DNA from: Ensifer adhaerens
Lineage (GTDB): Bacteria; Pseudomonadota; Alphaproteobacteria; Rhizobiales; Rhizobiaceae
NCBI RefSeq assembly: GCF_028993555.1
Contig: NZ_CP118612.1
Span: 372,001-436,000 of the forward strand
DNA length: 64,000 nucleotides
Reading direction: 5' to 3'
This document shows, piece by piece, positions 54,122 to 63,196 of this stretch (position 1 is the stretch's first letter; each line of letters starts with the position of its first letter). Below the pieces are notes generated by a model, which saw nothing but the letters and a program-made list of their open reading frames with translations, did no database searches and was not told the origin of the DNA. Both the position numbers and the translations under genes were made by a program.

Positions 54122-56495
54122 ATGATATCCGTTATTTGGCTCGAAAACGTCAGACGAGGCGACATCGGTGACGTTGGCGGCAAAAATGCCTCGCTCGGCG
54201 AATTGATCAATGGGCTCTCCGGGAGCGGTATCAAGATTCCGGGTGGATTTGCCACGACGGCGCAAGCCTATTGGCGCTTCATCGATTTCAACGGCTTGCG
54301 CGAACCAATCCGCGCGCTTGTGGCCGCATGGGAATCCGGGCGCGACGCCCTTTCCCAAACCGGTACGGCGATCCGCGCCCTCATCCTGCAGGGTGCCTGG
54401 CCCCCCGACATCGAGGAAGACCTGATATCGGCCTATCGCAATTTGTCGAAAAGGCTTGGCATCGAGGCCGCGTCCGTCGCGGTGCGCTCGAGCGCCACCG
54501 CTGAGGATCTGCCAGCGGCGAGTTTTGCAGGGCAACAGGAAAGCTACCTCAACATCGCTGGCGAACGAGCACTCATGGATGCCTGCCGCCGCTGCTACGC
54601 GTCCCTCTTTACGGATCGTGCCATGGCATATCGCCAGGCAAACGGCTTCGAGCAGATGAAAGTGGCGCTCTCGATCGGCATCCAGCAGATGGTACGCTCA
54701 GACCTTGGCGCAGCCGGCGTCATGTTTTCGATCGAAACGGAGACCGGGTTCAACAAGGTTGCCGTCATCAATGCGAGCTGGGGGCTTGGCGAATATGTCG
54801 TGAAGGGCACCATCGATCCCGATGAATATCGCGTCTTCAAACCGTTGCTCGGCATTCCTGACGTTGTGCCGATAATCGAAAAGAGACGTGGCTCCAAGGA
54901 ACGCAAGCTCGTCTACGGCGATCGGTCATCCCCGACGCAAGGCGTCTTGACAAGCGTCGAGGAGAGGGCGGGGCTCGTCTTGAGCGACGAGGAGATTGTC
55001 AAGCTGGCCCGGTGGGCCGTTGCAGTTGAGACGCACTATGAATGTCCCATGGACATCGAATGGGCGAAAGATGGTCAAAACCAGGAGATCTGGCTCGTCC
55101 AGGCGCGCCCGGAGACGGTGCAGTCACAGGCGGCGACCAACTTGCTGTCGACGTACCGCATCAAATCCAAGGGACGACCGATCGCTCGGGGACTTGCGAT
55201 CGGCAACGCCATAGCGTCGGCGCCCGTATGCCTTGTCGAAACTGCGGGCAATCCTGATCGCTTTGTCGACGGAGCTGTTCTGGTTGCAGCGACCACGGAT
55301 CCGGACTGGGTTCCGCTGATGAAACGTGCCTGCGCTATCGTCACCGACCATGGCGGCCGGACGTCACATGCCGCAATCGTCAGCAGGGAGCTCGGTGTTC
55401 CTGCGATCGTCGGCGTTGGAAACGCAACGCAGTTGCTTCACCCGGGGGAGGTGGTCACCGTATGCTGTGCTGAAGGTGATGAGGGCACGATCTACGAGGG
55501 GCGGGCGGACTTTGCCGCCGAGGAAACAAACCTCTCCGACATACCTGAAACGCGAACAAGGGTGATGCTGAACCTTGCCGATCCGCAGGCTGCATCCAGG
55601 TGGTGGCGGTTGCCGGCCGACGGCATCGGGCTTGCGCGCATGGAGTTCGTGATATCGAATACCATCCAGATCCATCCGATGGCGCTTGTCCACTTCGACG
55701 GCTTGCGGGATCAAGCCGCCAGGGAGATTATCGACACCCTGACGCGGGAATACACCGACAAGACCGAGTACTTCGTGGACAAGCTCTCAGCCGGGCTGGC
55801 GCGACTTGCCGCTGTCGTATTTCCGAAACCGATCATCGTTCGCATGAGCGACTTCAAGACCAACGAATATGCCGGTCTTTGCGGCGGAACGCAGTTTGAA
55901 CCGCAAGAGGAAAACCCAATGATCGGCTTTCGTGGAGCCTCCCGCTACCATTCACCCCGCTACAGGGATGGGTTCGTGCTGGAGTGCCGTGCCACGCCTC
56001 CGACGGAGGATGGGCTTTGAGAATGTCGCGCTCATGATCCCCTTCTGCCGCTCTCCGCAAGAGGCGGAAAAGGTGTTGGATACGATGGCCGAGAATGGAT
56101 TGAAGCGGGGCAACGGGCTTGAGATCTACATCATGTGCGAAATCCCTTCCAATGTCATTCTGGCAGCCGAATTCGCGCGGCACTTTGACGGGTTCTCGAT
56201 CGGCTCGAACGATCTGACCCAATTGACGCTTGGCATCGACCGAGACTGCGAGGACCTCGCCGCCGACTTTGATGAACAAGACCCAGCGGTAAAGTGGATG
56301 ATCCGCAAGGTCATCGGCGACGCAAAGGCGGCCGGCGCCAAGATCGGGCTTTGCGGACAGGCACCGAGCGATTATCCCGAATTCGCCGCGTTCCTCGTCG
56401 ACTGCGGAATTGATTCAATCTCCGTCACGCCCGACAGTTTCGTCGCTGTCAAACGAATGGTCGCGACTGCGGAAGCGAAACAGGAGAAAGGGTAG
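54122..56495 (+). pseudogene. ppsA: phosphoenolpyruvate synthase with a frameshift
   Basis: The product is a roughly 790-residue PEP synthase (pyruvate, water dikinase). The ATP-grasp domain has SVAVRSSATAEDLPAASFAG, the swivelling domain has the phospho-His loop TDHGGRTSHAAIVSRELGVP, and the TIM barrel has IGFRGASRY and GFSIGSNDLTQLTLG. The frame changes near 55994: ECRA continues as LRRRMGFENVALMIPFCRS two bases short of the family. Without correction translation ends at 56020, removing the C-terminal barrel with the catalytic Cys region (GLCGQAPSDYPEFA). The ATG at 54122 has GGAGG upstream. A sequence error is possible. FixK box 59 bp upstream. Confidence 0.83.
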
Positions 56496-56523
56496 GGGAT
56501 CGAGGCGAACGGAGCGTAAAGCG

Positions 56524-56847
56524 TCATTCCTCGGCTTCGAGCTGCTCGGCTGCCACATAAAGGAGCGCACGCATTTTCTCCTGTAGCATGGCCTTGTCGG
56601 CCGCCACGTTGGCAGCGCGCAGATCATCGAAAACCTTCAGCAAGACATCATCATCTCCCGGATCTGTTTGACCGGCCGCGATCACCTCTTCCACATAACC
56701 CGGTACGTCCGCGCGACCGATAACCTGCGCCGCCCACCTCGCCAGAATGCGATTGCGTCGATCGCGAACCCGGATTGCTCTTTCGAAATCAAGGAAATAC
56801 TTTTCTTCGAGAGCCTTTTGGCGTTCGTTCAATGCGATCATCATCAT
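56524..56847 (-). CDS. DUF1476 protein, F1-ATPase zeta-like inhibitor
   Basis: This 107-residue helical protein (LNERQKALEEKYFLDFERAI, RRNRILARWAAQVIGR, then KVFDDLRAANVAADKAMLQE) matches DUF1476. In Paracoccus and other alphaproteobacteria this family is the zeta subunit that blocks F1-ATPase rotation in the ATP-hydrolysing direction. Three Met codons begin the frame with GGAG upstream. It starts 24 bp after the orphan groEL stop, forming a groEL-zeta operon under FixK boxes. Chromosomal zeta genes usually lie elsewhere, so this may be a second, hypoxia-induced copy. Confidence 0.8.
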   Translation of the reverse strand: MMMIALNERQKALEEKYFLDFERAIRVRDRRNRILARWAAQVIGRADVPGYVEEVIAAGQTDPGDDDVLLKVFDDLRAANVAADKAMLQEKMRALLYVAAEQLEAEE

Positions 56848-56870
56848 GATACTCCGACATCTTCTGGGGG

Positions 56871-58493
56871 CTAAGCTTGGATGCCGGGCTCGACAAGACC
56901 GTCTCTTGCCGGCTCCGGTATTTCTGTCATGGTGGCTTCGGTGAGCAATAGAACGCTTGCAACCGACACCGCATTCTCAAGCGCTACGCGAACGACCTTT
57001 GTGGGATCGATAATGCCGGCAGACATCAGGTCGACATACTCCTTCCGCCCGGCGTCAAAGCCGTAATTGCCTTCCGCCTCCATCATTTTCGCCACGACGA
57101 CGCCGCCATCTGTGGACGAGTTCTCTGCGATCTGGCGTGCCGGGAGTTCGAGCGTGCGCTTCAGGATCTGCACGCCGGTGCGCTCGTCGCCTTCACAAGT
57201 CCTCTCCTCATCGGTAAGGGCATTTACGCATCGCAAGAGGGCAAGGCCGCCTCCGGGAAGAATACCTTCGGCTACCGCCGCCTTGGTTGCGCTGATGGCG
57301 TCGTCGAGCGCTTCCTTCTTCGACTTGAGTTCCGCTTCCGTGGCAGCACCCACCTTTATGACGGCAACCCCGCCTGAAAGTTTTGCCAGTCGCTCCTCGA
57401 GTTTTTCTCGGTCGTAGTCACTCGTCGTCGTGGAGATTTCCCGCCTTATCTGGTCGGCGCGGCCGGCAATCGCCTTCTTATCTCCCGCGCCGCCGATGAT
57501 CGTCGTCGTATCCTTTGTGATGACCACCCGTTCGGCGCGACCTAGTTGGTCGGCTGTCACCGTTTCCAGTTTGATGCCCAATTCTTCGGAAATCAGCTGA
57601 CCGCCGGTGAGTATGGCTATGTCCTGAAGCAGCGCCTTTCGCCGGTCGCCGAAACCGGGTGTCTTCACGGCACAGTTTCGAAGCGTTCCCCGCATCTGGT
57701 TGACGATCAGCGTGGCCAGCGCTTCCGTTTCAACGTCCTCGGCGATGATCAGCAACGGGGTTCCGGACTTGGCGACGGCCTCAAGCAGGCCGACGCAGTC
57801 TTTCAGCGACGTGATCTTCCGGTCAAGAAGCAGAATAACAGGATTCTCAAGCGACACTTCCATCCGCTCCGTGTCAGTGACGAAGTAGGGCGAAAGATAG
57901 CCGCGATCGAACTGCATGCCTTCAAGGACATCAAGGACGGTCTCCGTAGATTTAGACTCTTCGACGCTGATGACACCTTCGTCGCCGACACGCTCCATTG
58001 CTTCCCCGATCAGGCAGCCGATGTGCGTGTCGTTGTGCGCCGAGATGGTTGCGACCTGTTCTTTTTCGCGCTTTGAGGAAACGGGGCGCGAATTTCGTTT
58101 GAGTTCGGAAACGGCGCGCTTGAGCGCCCGGTCCAGGCCTCGTTTGATATCGATCGCGCTTGCGCCGGCCACGACGTTGCGAAGGCCGTCGGCGAAGATC
58201 GCGTGGGCAAGAATGGTCGATGTGGTCGTTCCGTCGCCGACGATTTCGCCGGTCTTTTCTGCGGCCTGCCGCAGCATCCGCGCACCGAGGTTTTCCTCTG
58301 GGTCCTTGAGATCGAATTCCTTGGCGATCGTCACGCCGTCATTGCAGACGATCGGCGAACCCCACTTTCTCTCAATCAGCACTGCCTTGGATCGGGGTCC
58401 GAGTGTAACTCGAACCGCGTCGGCGAGCTGAGCAGTTCCCTTCAGGATCTTTTCGCGCGCGGCTGAGTGGAAAAGAACTTGCTTGTGCGCCAT
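56871..58493 (-). CDS. groEL: orphan GroEL chaperonin
   Basis: This 540-residue chaperonin has Asp87 in [83 protein letters not shown] and [20 protein letters not shown]. It is unusual in three ways: no groES is adjacent, the start ([17 protein letters not shown]) differs from house-keeping GroEL, and the Gly-Gly-Met tail is missing (it ends [10 protein letters not shown]). It is probably an extra, condition-specific copy. The ATG at 58493 has GGAGGG upstream. A FixK box is 52 bp away. Operon with DUF1476. Confidence 0.92.
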   Translation of the reverse strand: MAHKQVLFHSAAREKILKGTAQLADAVRVTLGPRSKAVLIERKWGSPIVCNDGVTIAKEFDLKDPEENLGARMLRQAAEKTGEIVGDGTTTSTILAHAIFADGLRNVVAGASAIDIKRGLDRALKRAVSELKRNSRPVSSKREKEQVATISAHNDTHIGCLIGEAMERVGDEGVISVEESKSTETVLDVLEGMQFDRGYLSPYFVTDTERMEVSLENPVILLLDRKITSLKDCVGLLEAVAKSGTPLLIIAEDVETEALATLIVNQMRGTLRNCAVKTPGFGDRRKALLQDIAILTGGQLISEELGIKLETVTADQLGRAERVVITKDTTTIIGGAGDKKAIAGRADQIRREISTTTSDYDREKLEERLAKLSGGVAVIKVGAATEAELKSKKEALDDAISATKAAVAEGILPGGGLALLRCVNALTDEERTCEGDERTGVQILKRTLELPARQIAENSSTDGGVVVAKMMEAEGNYGFDAGRKEYVDLMSAGIIDPTKVVRVALENAVSVASVLLLTEATMTEIPEPARDGLVEPGIQA

Positions 58494-58544
58494 GGTTCCG
58501 ACCCTCCGTAAACTACCGTCTAGCACAGGAGGAGAGATGCGGCC

Positions 58545-58558
58545 TTGATGGGCGTCAA
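58545..58558. promoter_or_regulatory. FixK/FNR box (TTGATGGGCGTCAA)
   Basis: This box lies 52 bp upstream of groEL. A second box follows 28 bp further on, so this divergent region carries one box per gene. Confidence 0.84.
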
Positions 58559-58586
58559 AGACATCTTCATTTGCGCCGCCGCACCT

Positions 58587-58600
58587 TTGACGGCGGTCAA
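58587..58600. promoter_or_regulatory. FixK/FNR box (TTGACGGCGGTCAA)
   Basis: This box lies 63 bp upstream of the usp start at 58663. Centre-to-centre distance to the groEL box is 42 bases, four helical turns, so both dimers would sit on the same DNA face. Confidence 0.83.
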
Positions 58601-58662
58601 GGCGAGACTGGTCGATTGGTGCTTTGATGAAGCGATCGAAGTCCCAGAGTGGGGTCGCAGCG

Positions 58663-59469
58663 ATGATTTACAATACGATAATGGTAAGCTTGAGCCTGCA
58701 CGAAAGTGTTGCGCGGCAGCTAAGATTTGCGCGTGACGTGGCGTCGCGCTTCGAGGCGACCCTCATCGGGTTCGCAGCCGGCGACATTCGCATCATAACG
58801 GCGGCGCCCCCCGGCGTGGTCATGGACGATGAATTCATGCGCCTCGAAGCGATCGATATCGAACGCCGTCTGGAGATGCTCAGGCGAGAGTTCGAGGCTG
58901 AAGGCGGAGCCGTGGATCTGTTGCGGACAAGCGTTGGTGATCCTACGAAGGATCTCGCGACCGCTGCTCGATCGGCCGACCTGGTTATCGCAGGCATATC
59001 GCAAGTCGGAGGCGAACAGGTTGACATCGGTGAACTGATCCATTCGGCGGGCCGCCCAGTCCTTATCCCCAGAGCAGATCTTGAGCCGCTCGCAGCCCAC
59101 AAGGTCGTCGTTGCCTGGAAGGATACGCGCGAGGCCCGGCGCGCCGTGGTCGATGCGATGCCGTTCCTCGTTCATGCCCGTGAGGTCCTTGTCGCATCAG
59201 TCGAAGATCAAGGAAAACAACGCGGCGTGGAAACAGTGAATGATGTTGTCCGCCACCTGATCCATCACGGTGCAAGAGCCCGGGGAGAGATCTTCAGCTG
59301 CGAAGCTCCTTCTGATGGCGAGACCCTCATCAATGTTACCAAGCAGTTTGGTGCGGATTTGATCGTTTCGGGAGCTTACGGCCACAGTCGCCTGCGCGAG
59401 TGGCTGGTGGGAGGTGTCACCCGATCACTGCTGCGTGAAACCTCTCTCCATCGCTTGATGTCGTCCTGA
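58663..59469 (+). CDS. tandem-domain universal stress protein
   Basis: This 268-residue protein has two Usp domains. The first ([20 protein letters not shown]) is degenerate. The second ends [19 protein letters not shown] ([20 protein letters not shown]). The start at 58663 has GTGGGG upstream; the longer frame to 58624 is less likely. It is a paralogue of the proteins at 35123 and 51120. Its own FixK box lies 63 bp upstream. An APH-fold kinase gene follows 28 bp downstream, probably in the same transcript. Confidence 0.9.
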   Translation: MIYNTIMVSLSLHESVARQLRFARDVASRFEATLIGFAAGDIRIITAAPPGVVMDDEFMRLEAIDIERRLEMLRREFEAEGGAVDLLRTSVGDPTKDLATAARSADLVIAGISQVGGEQVDIGELIHSAGRPVLIPRADLEPLAAHKVVVAWKDTREARRAVVDAMPFLVHAREVLVASVEDQGKQRGVETVNDVVRHLIHHGARARGEIFSCEAPSDGETLINVTKQFGADLIVSGAYGHSRLREWLVGGVTRSLLRETSLHRLMSS

Positions 59470-59497
59470 GCCAAACGCCAAGCGGTTCGCGCGAATT

Positions 59498-60529
59498 TTG
59501 ACGGAAAGGCGGAAAACCGTGTGTTCGATGTCCGCTCTGGATGCGAAGATTCGCTTTCTCAGCGACCCGGGATCGTTTCCTGATCGTCCATCGAGGATCG
59601 AAGCCCGGGAGACCCATATGTCGTGGGTCTTCCTGGCGGATGATTGGGTGCTGAAGCTGAAGAAGCCGGTCACGACGTCCTTCCTTGACTTCAGCACGAT
59701 TGACGCCCGCCACTTCTTCTGTTGCGAAGAAATTCGCCTCAATCGCCGGTTGGCCGAGGAAACCTATAGCGGGGTCAAGCCTCTGTATGCGAACTTTTCC
59801 GGCAACCTCACTTTTGAGAAAGTCGGAAGAGCTGTCGATTGGCTCGTTGAGATGAGGCGGCTCCCCGAAGCCCACATGCTGGATCAGCGCATACAGGCGC
59901 GTGACCTCGCACCGGCGGAGCTTATTGGCACGGCTGAGAAGCTTGTACGCTTCTACGCTGGCTGTCGGCCGGAGAGCGTCGATGGACACATGCGCCACCT
60001 CATGGATGAACTCGACATCACGCGAATGATCTTGCTGCGGCCGGAGTTCGATCTGGAGGCAGAAGGCGTTGCTGCCTTACTGGAAGGCATCGGTCGGGGA
60101 TTGCAGGTGATGCGGTCAAAAATCGAGGAGCGAATAAAGAACGGGTGCCTGGTGGAAGGACATGGCGACTTGCGGCCCGAACACATCTGCCTCGTCAGGC
60201 CTCCCCAGATCATTGATTGCCTGGAATTCAACCGGTCGATGCGCCTCGTCGACCCATATGATGAGATCGGTTATCTTGCTCTCGAATGCGAGGTTTTGGG
60301 CTCGGGCTGGATCGGTCAATTGTTCCTCACGGCCCTGGAACGTACGCTCGGAAATCGCCCTTGTGATCGCCTGATGGGGGTCTTTGGCGGAATGCGTGCC
60401 TTGTTGCGGGCACGACTTTGTCTTGCCCATCTTCTTGAAACACCTGTGCGCGAACGTGAGAAGTGGCGGCCGCTCGCGCTCACCTACCTCAAGGTGGCAA
60501 GGGCTCGCTTGTCACTGGTCGTCTCCTGA
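59498..60529 (+). CDS. APH-fold (aminoglycoside phosphotransferase-like) kinase
   Basis: This 343-residue protein of the APH superfamily has an N-lobe with HMSWVFLADDWVLKLKKPVT (ATP-binding Lys). The C-lobe catalytic loop is EGHGDLRPEHICL, followed by IIDCLEFNRSMRLVDPYDEI in the metal-binding position. Members phosphorylate small molecules or proteins; resistance should not be assumed. It is homologous to the N-terminal part of the gene at 63197. It follows usp in one operon, and its last 18 bases overlap the convergent prs gene. Confidence 0.83.
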   Translation: MTERRKTVCSMSALDAKIRFLSDPGSFPDRPSRIEARETHMSWVFLADDWVLKLKKPVTTSFLDFSTIDARHFFCCEEIRLNRRLAEETYSGVKPLYANFSGNLTFEKVGRAVDWLVEMRRLPEAHMLDQRIQARDLAPAELIGTAEKLVRFYAGCRPESVDGHMRHLMDELDITRMILLRPEFDLEAEGVAALLEGIGRGLQVMRSKIEERIKNGCLVEGHGDLRPEHICLVRPPQIIDCLEFNRSMRLVDPYDEIGYLALECEVLGSGWIGQLFLTALERTLGNRPCDRLMGVFGGMRALLRARLCLAHLLETPVREREKWRPLALTYLKVARARLSLVVS

Positions 60530-61492
60530 GTGTGCGGCAAGCAGCGGGACGCCGGCATGCAGGCGGCGAATGGATTCGGCAAAAAGCGGTGCGCTGCTCA
60601 CGACCTCCACACAGTAGCGCAGGAGGTCTTCCGATATATGGAATGGAGAAGCCGAGTCCGTCACGATCGTCCTGTCGATCGCGGGATGAGCCAGAACCGC
60701 CTCGCAGCCCCGGTCAAAGAGCGCATGGGTGGCGAGAGCATACACGGCATTTGCACCCCGCTGGCGGCAGGCTTCCGCTGCTCTGAGCATTGTTTTGCCC
60801 GTCCCCATCATGTCGTCCACAATAAAAACGTTCGCCCCTTCGACGTCACCTGCGAATAAGTGACCCGAGACGATCCCACCGCTGCGACGCTTTTCCATGA
60901 ACGCAAGCTGAGCCTCATTACCGGACAAATGTTCGTAGTATTCCCGCAAGAGTTGCGCGCGTTTTATGCCGCCGGCGTCAGGTGATAATATCATCGTCCG
61001 CTCGGAGCCGGAGAGGTTTGCAATGGTCCCGCTGAAGAGTTTCCGAGTGTCGAGGTGAACCGTTACACAGCGGAAGGCGTTCTGAAATGCCGAAAGGTTG
61101 TGGACGTCCAAAGTCACGACCGTGTCGATACCCACCGCCTCGAACAGTTGTGCCACGTATCGTGTCGTCACCGGGTCGCGTGACTTGGTCTGTCTGTCTT
61201 TACGAGAGTAAGCGAGATAGGGCGCGACGGCGGTTACGCGCGCCGCGCCGTGTTCGCGGCACGTGGCTGCAAAAAAAAGCAATCTACACAGCTTATCATT
61301 CGCCGAACCTTCCGGCGAACCATTCAAGGTATGTATGATGAAAACGTCGTTGCCGCGCACGCTGACAAGCGGACGTGCCTTATGCTCCCCGCCTTCAAAG
61401 TCACGCTCTTCGTGCTCGGCAAGGGGGACCTCGAGTTCGTCAGCAATGGCTCTTCCAAGCGCCATCGTTCCGTTGAGAGCGAAAATCTTCAT
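60512..61492 (-). CDS. prs: ribose-phosphate pyrophosphokinase
   Basis: This roughly 326-residue PRPP synthetase has an N-terminal half with HEERDFEGGEHKARPLVSVR and a flexible-loop region YSRKDRQTKSRDPVTTRYVA. The PRPP-binding motif is VFIVDDMMGTGKT. It makes PRPP from ribose 5-phosphate and ATP for nucleotide and amino-acid synthesis. The spacing and short loops are those of a divergent, non-housekeeping class. The start at 61492 fits the family, although an ATG at 61504 (or 61528) is also in frame. FixK box at 61528, very close to the start. Confidence 0.88.
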   Translation of the reverse strand: MKIFALNGTMALGRAIADELEVPLAEHEERDFEGGEHKARPLVSVRGNDVFIIHTLNGSPEGSANDKLCRLLFFAATCREHGAARVTAVAPYLAYSRKDRQTKSRDPVTTRYVAQLFEAVGIDTVVTLDVHNLSAFQNAFRCVTVHLDTRKLFSGTIANLSGSERTMILSPDAGGIKRAQLLREYYEHLSGNEAQLAFMEKRRSGGIVSGHLFAGDVEGANVFIVDDMMGTGKTMLRAAEACRQRGANAVYALATHALFDRGCEAVLAHPAIDRTIVTDSASPFHISEDLLRYCVEVVSSAPLFAESIRRLHAGVPLLAAHSGDDQ

Positions 61493-61527
61493 GAATGCTA
61501 GCATGATCCATGGTGTCGCGACACTCA

Positions 61528-61541
61528 TTGACGACGGTCAA
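61528..61541. promoter_or_regulatory. FixK/FNR box (TTGACGACGGTCAA)
   Basis: This box lies 36 bp upstream of the chosen prs start, closer than the other boxes. If active, the transcript would have a very short leader, or the promoter geometry differs. It supports the internal start over 61528. Confidence 0.78.
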
Positions 61542-61574
61542 GGATCCAAAACTCTTGCGCGGAAAAGCTCGCGG

Positions 61575-62468
61575 TCATGCTGGCGCGATCGGCTCAGTCG
61601 GCTCGGCGTTGCGTTGCAACAGATCGCGTCGCACCACGCGTTTTCCCTCCGTCGACCCATGCGTGCTGGTCGTCACGATGCTCCGCCCCTCAGGCTCGTC
61701 GTCCCGTTGATGGTAAATGACCACCCAGTCTTTCGTTTTTCCCAGTTCATGGGCACGCCTGCTGTTGGAAAATAGAACGGTGAAATGCCAGTCTTCCACT
61801 TTGGAGTGCATGACAGGAAGCCAGGCTTCATGTGTCGGGTTGAAACGCCTGGGGGCTATCAGGCGTAGCGCGCCCGCAGCAGCCTTGTCTCTATAGGCAC
61901 GGTCGACTTTGAGCAAGAGCGCAACAGGCGGTTGGCTCGATTTTTTCCAAAGGTAAGGCGTTGATCGCCGTGCGAGGCGCTCAGCCAGTGCGGAAGCGAT
62001 CATTTGCTTTCGCCTGGGTCCGATGCCTTTCAGTGCGAAGTTGCCGAAATGGATGGCATTCTCCAAATCTTCCAGGGTCTCGAGCGTTCCTTCTTCCGCC
62101 AGCACGCCAGCCAGTCGCGGCCCAATTCCGGGAATGGTGCGAAAGAGCACCTCCGGTGCAAGTTCACCGCGCAGCCTTTCCAGTTGCCCCCAACGGCCGC
62201 TTCCGACCATTTCAATGATGGCGCCAGCGATTGCCTCTCCGACCGCAGGCAATGCTACGAGGGCTTCCCGGCCTCCTTCTGCGAGAATTGTGGCGATCGG
62301 CCGGTTGAGCGCGGCGACAACGTCGGAGGCACGGCGATAGGCACGGGGTCTGAAGTTGTCCTCTCCCTGTTCCTCGAGCAAACCTGCGTATTCACGCAGT
62401 TGCTGGGCGATCACCATGTTGTCCCTCCGTGCCTTATCCTGGGCGATCGGACCGGTCACTCTTGCCAC
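61575..62468 (-). CDS. PolX-like helix-hairpin-helix protein without polymerase core
   Basis: This 297-residue protein begins like the 8-kDa and HhH part of family X DNA polymerases: IAQQLREYAGLLEEQGEDNF, YRRASDVVAALNRPIATIL, LVALPAVGEAIAGAIIEMV, FRTIPGIGPRLAGVLAEEG, LKGIGPRRKQMIASALAERL. The nucleotidyltransferase core and PHP domain are absent. The C-terminal part (ALRLIAPRRFNPTHEAWLPV, TVLFSNSRRAHELGKTKDWV) is a separate domain. It probably binds DNA ends or gaps. GTG start with AGGAGG. Operon with the DUF3775 gene 25 bp upstream. Confidence 0.83.
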   Translation of the reverse strand: MARVTGPIAQDKARRDNMVIAQQLREYAGLLEEQGEDNFRPRAYRRASDVVAALNRPIATILAEGGREALVALPAVGEAIAGAIIEMVGSGRWGQLERLRGELAPEVLFRTIPGIGPRLAGVLAEEGTLETLEDLENAIHFGNFALKGIGPRRKQMIASALAERLARRSTPYLWKKSSQPPVALLLKVDRAYRDKAAAGALRLIAPRRFNPTHEAWLPVMHSKVEDWHFTVLFSNSRRAHELGKTKDWVVIYHQRDDEPEGRSIVTTSTHGSTEGKRVVRRDLLQRNAEPTEPIAPA

Positions 62469-62493
62469 GCCGTCCTCCTACTCGCATCGAGCG

Positions 62494-62913
62494 CTATAGG
62501 CGTCCCTTCTCGTACTCCTGGCAAGACTCTCCGAACGCAGCCATCGCCTCTTCCAGGTAATCCGGAAGAAGCGGTGTTCCGATCAAATAGGCGGCCGTGT
62601 GTTCATTGTGAGCGTCGGCGGCCTCTGCGCGAATTCGCTCCCAGTCGCCCACCGTGTCGTCTCCGCGGCCGAGCCAGCAAAGGGCGACGAGGTCGATCTG
62701 CTCGTCCTCGTTCATCGCGGAGATCGTGCTCTCCAGCTCGGATTCGACGGGATCATCCGGTCGGTCTTCAAGCACGGAGATCATATTGTCGTCTGTGGCA
62801 TTAGAGGCAGGGTCAACGTCGGAAACAACATCCTTGGCGTCGAATTCGCGCGCCTTGATGATGAGATAGCAAACTGTATCGGGTGAGATCGACAGGTCCC
62901 AGGTTCTGGTCAT
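62494..62913 (-). CDS. DUF3775 family protein
   Basis: This 139-residue acidic protein (WDLSISPDTVCYLIIKAREF, DAKDVVSDVDPASNATDDNM, INDEDEQ-like segment MNEDEQIDLVALCWLGRGD, TAAYLIGTPLLPDYLEEAMA) matches the small family known as DUF3775; its function is unknown. The start at 62913 has GGAG upstream. The FixK box at 63019 is 106 bp away. It precedes the PolX-like gene on the same strand, so a DNA-related role is conceivable but unproven. Confidence 0.78.
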   Translation of the reverse strand: MTRTWDLSISPDTVCYLIIKAREFDAKDVVSDVDPASNATDDNMISVLEDRPDDPVESELESTISAMNEDEQIDLVALCWLGRGDDTVGDWERIRAEAADAHNEHTAAYLIGTPLLPDYLEEAMAAFGESCQEYEKGRL

Positions 62914-63018
62914 CTGAATTCTCCAAGCTTGCCGAATGGCCCACTTTCGTCTTGTCACAGCGCTCAGTTCAGCGGCCAAACGTTCCTGTTCATAATCGCA
63001 GGCTTGCACCGGAGCGCT

Positions 63019-63032
63019 TTGATGATCGTCAA
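63019..63032. promoter_or_regulatory. FixK/FNR box (TTGATGATCGTCAA)
   Basis: This box lies 106 bp upstream of the DUF3775 gene. It is one of two in the 284-bp divergent region. Confidence 0.81.
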
Positions 63033-63090
63033 AGTGGCCAAGACGTTGGGAGGAATATCCCTCTTGGCCCTGAAGATTTCGCAGGAAGGA

Positions 63091-63104
63091 TTGATCAGCG
63101 TCAA
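63091..63104. promoter_or_regulatory. FixK/FNR box (TTGATCAGCGTCAA)
   Basis: This box lies 93 bp upstream of the kinase gene that runs off the window end. With the box 72 bases to the left it mirrors the paired arrangement at groEL/usp. Confidence 0.81.
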
Positions 63105-63196
63105 CGCGACAAGGGCGGATGACGCGCATGATTACCAATGGAGTATAAGCGCGGTTCATCGCGGGCCGCCGCCATTCGCCACTTAAGCGAGGGAAC

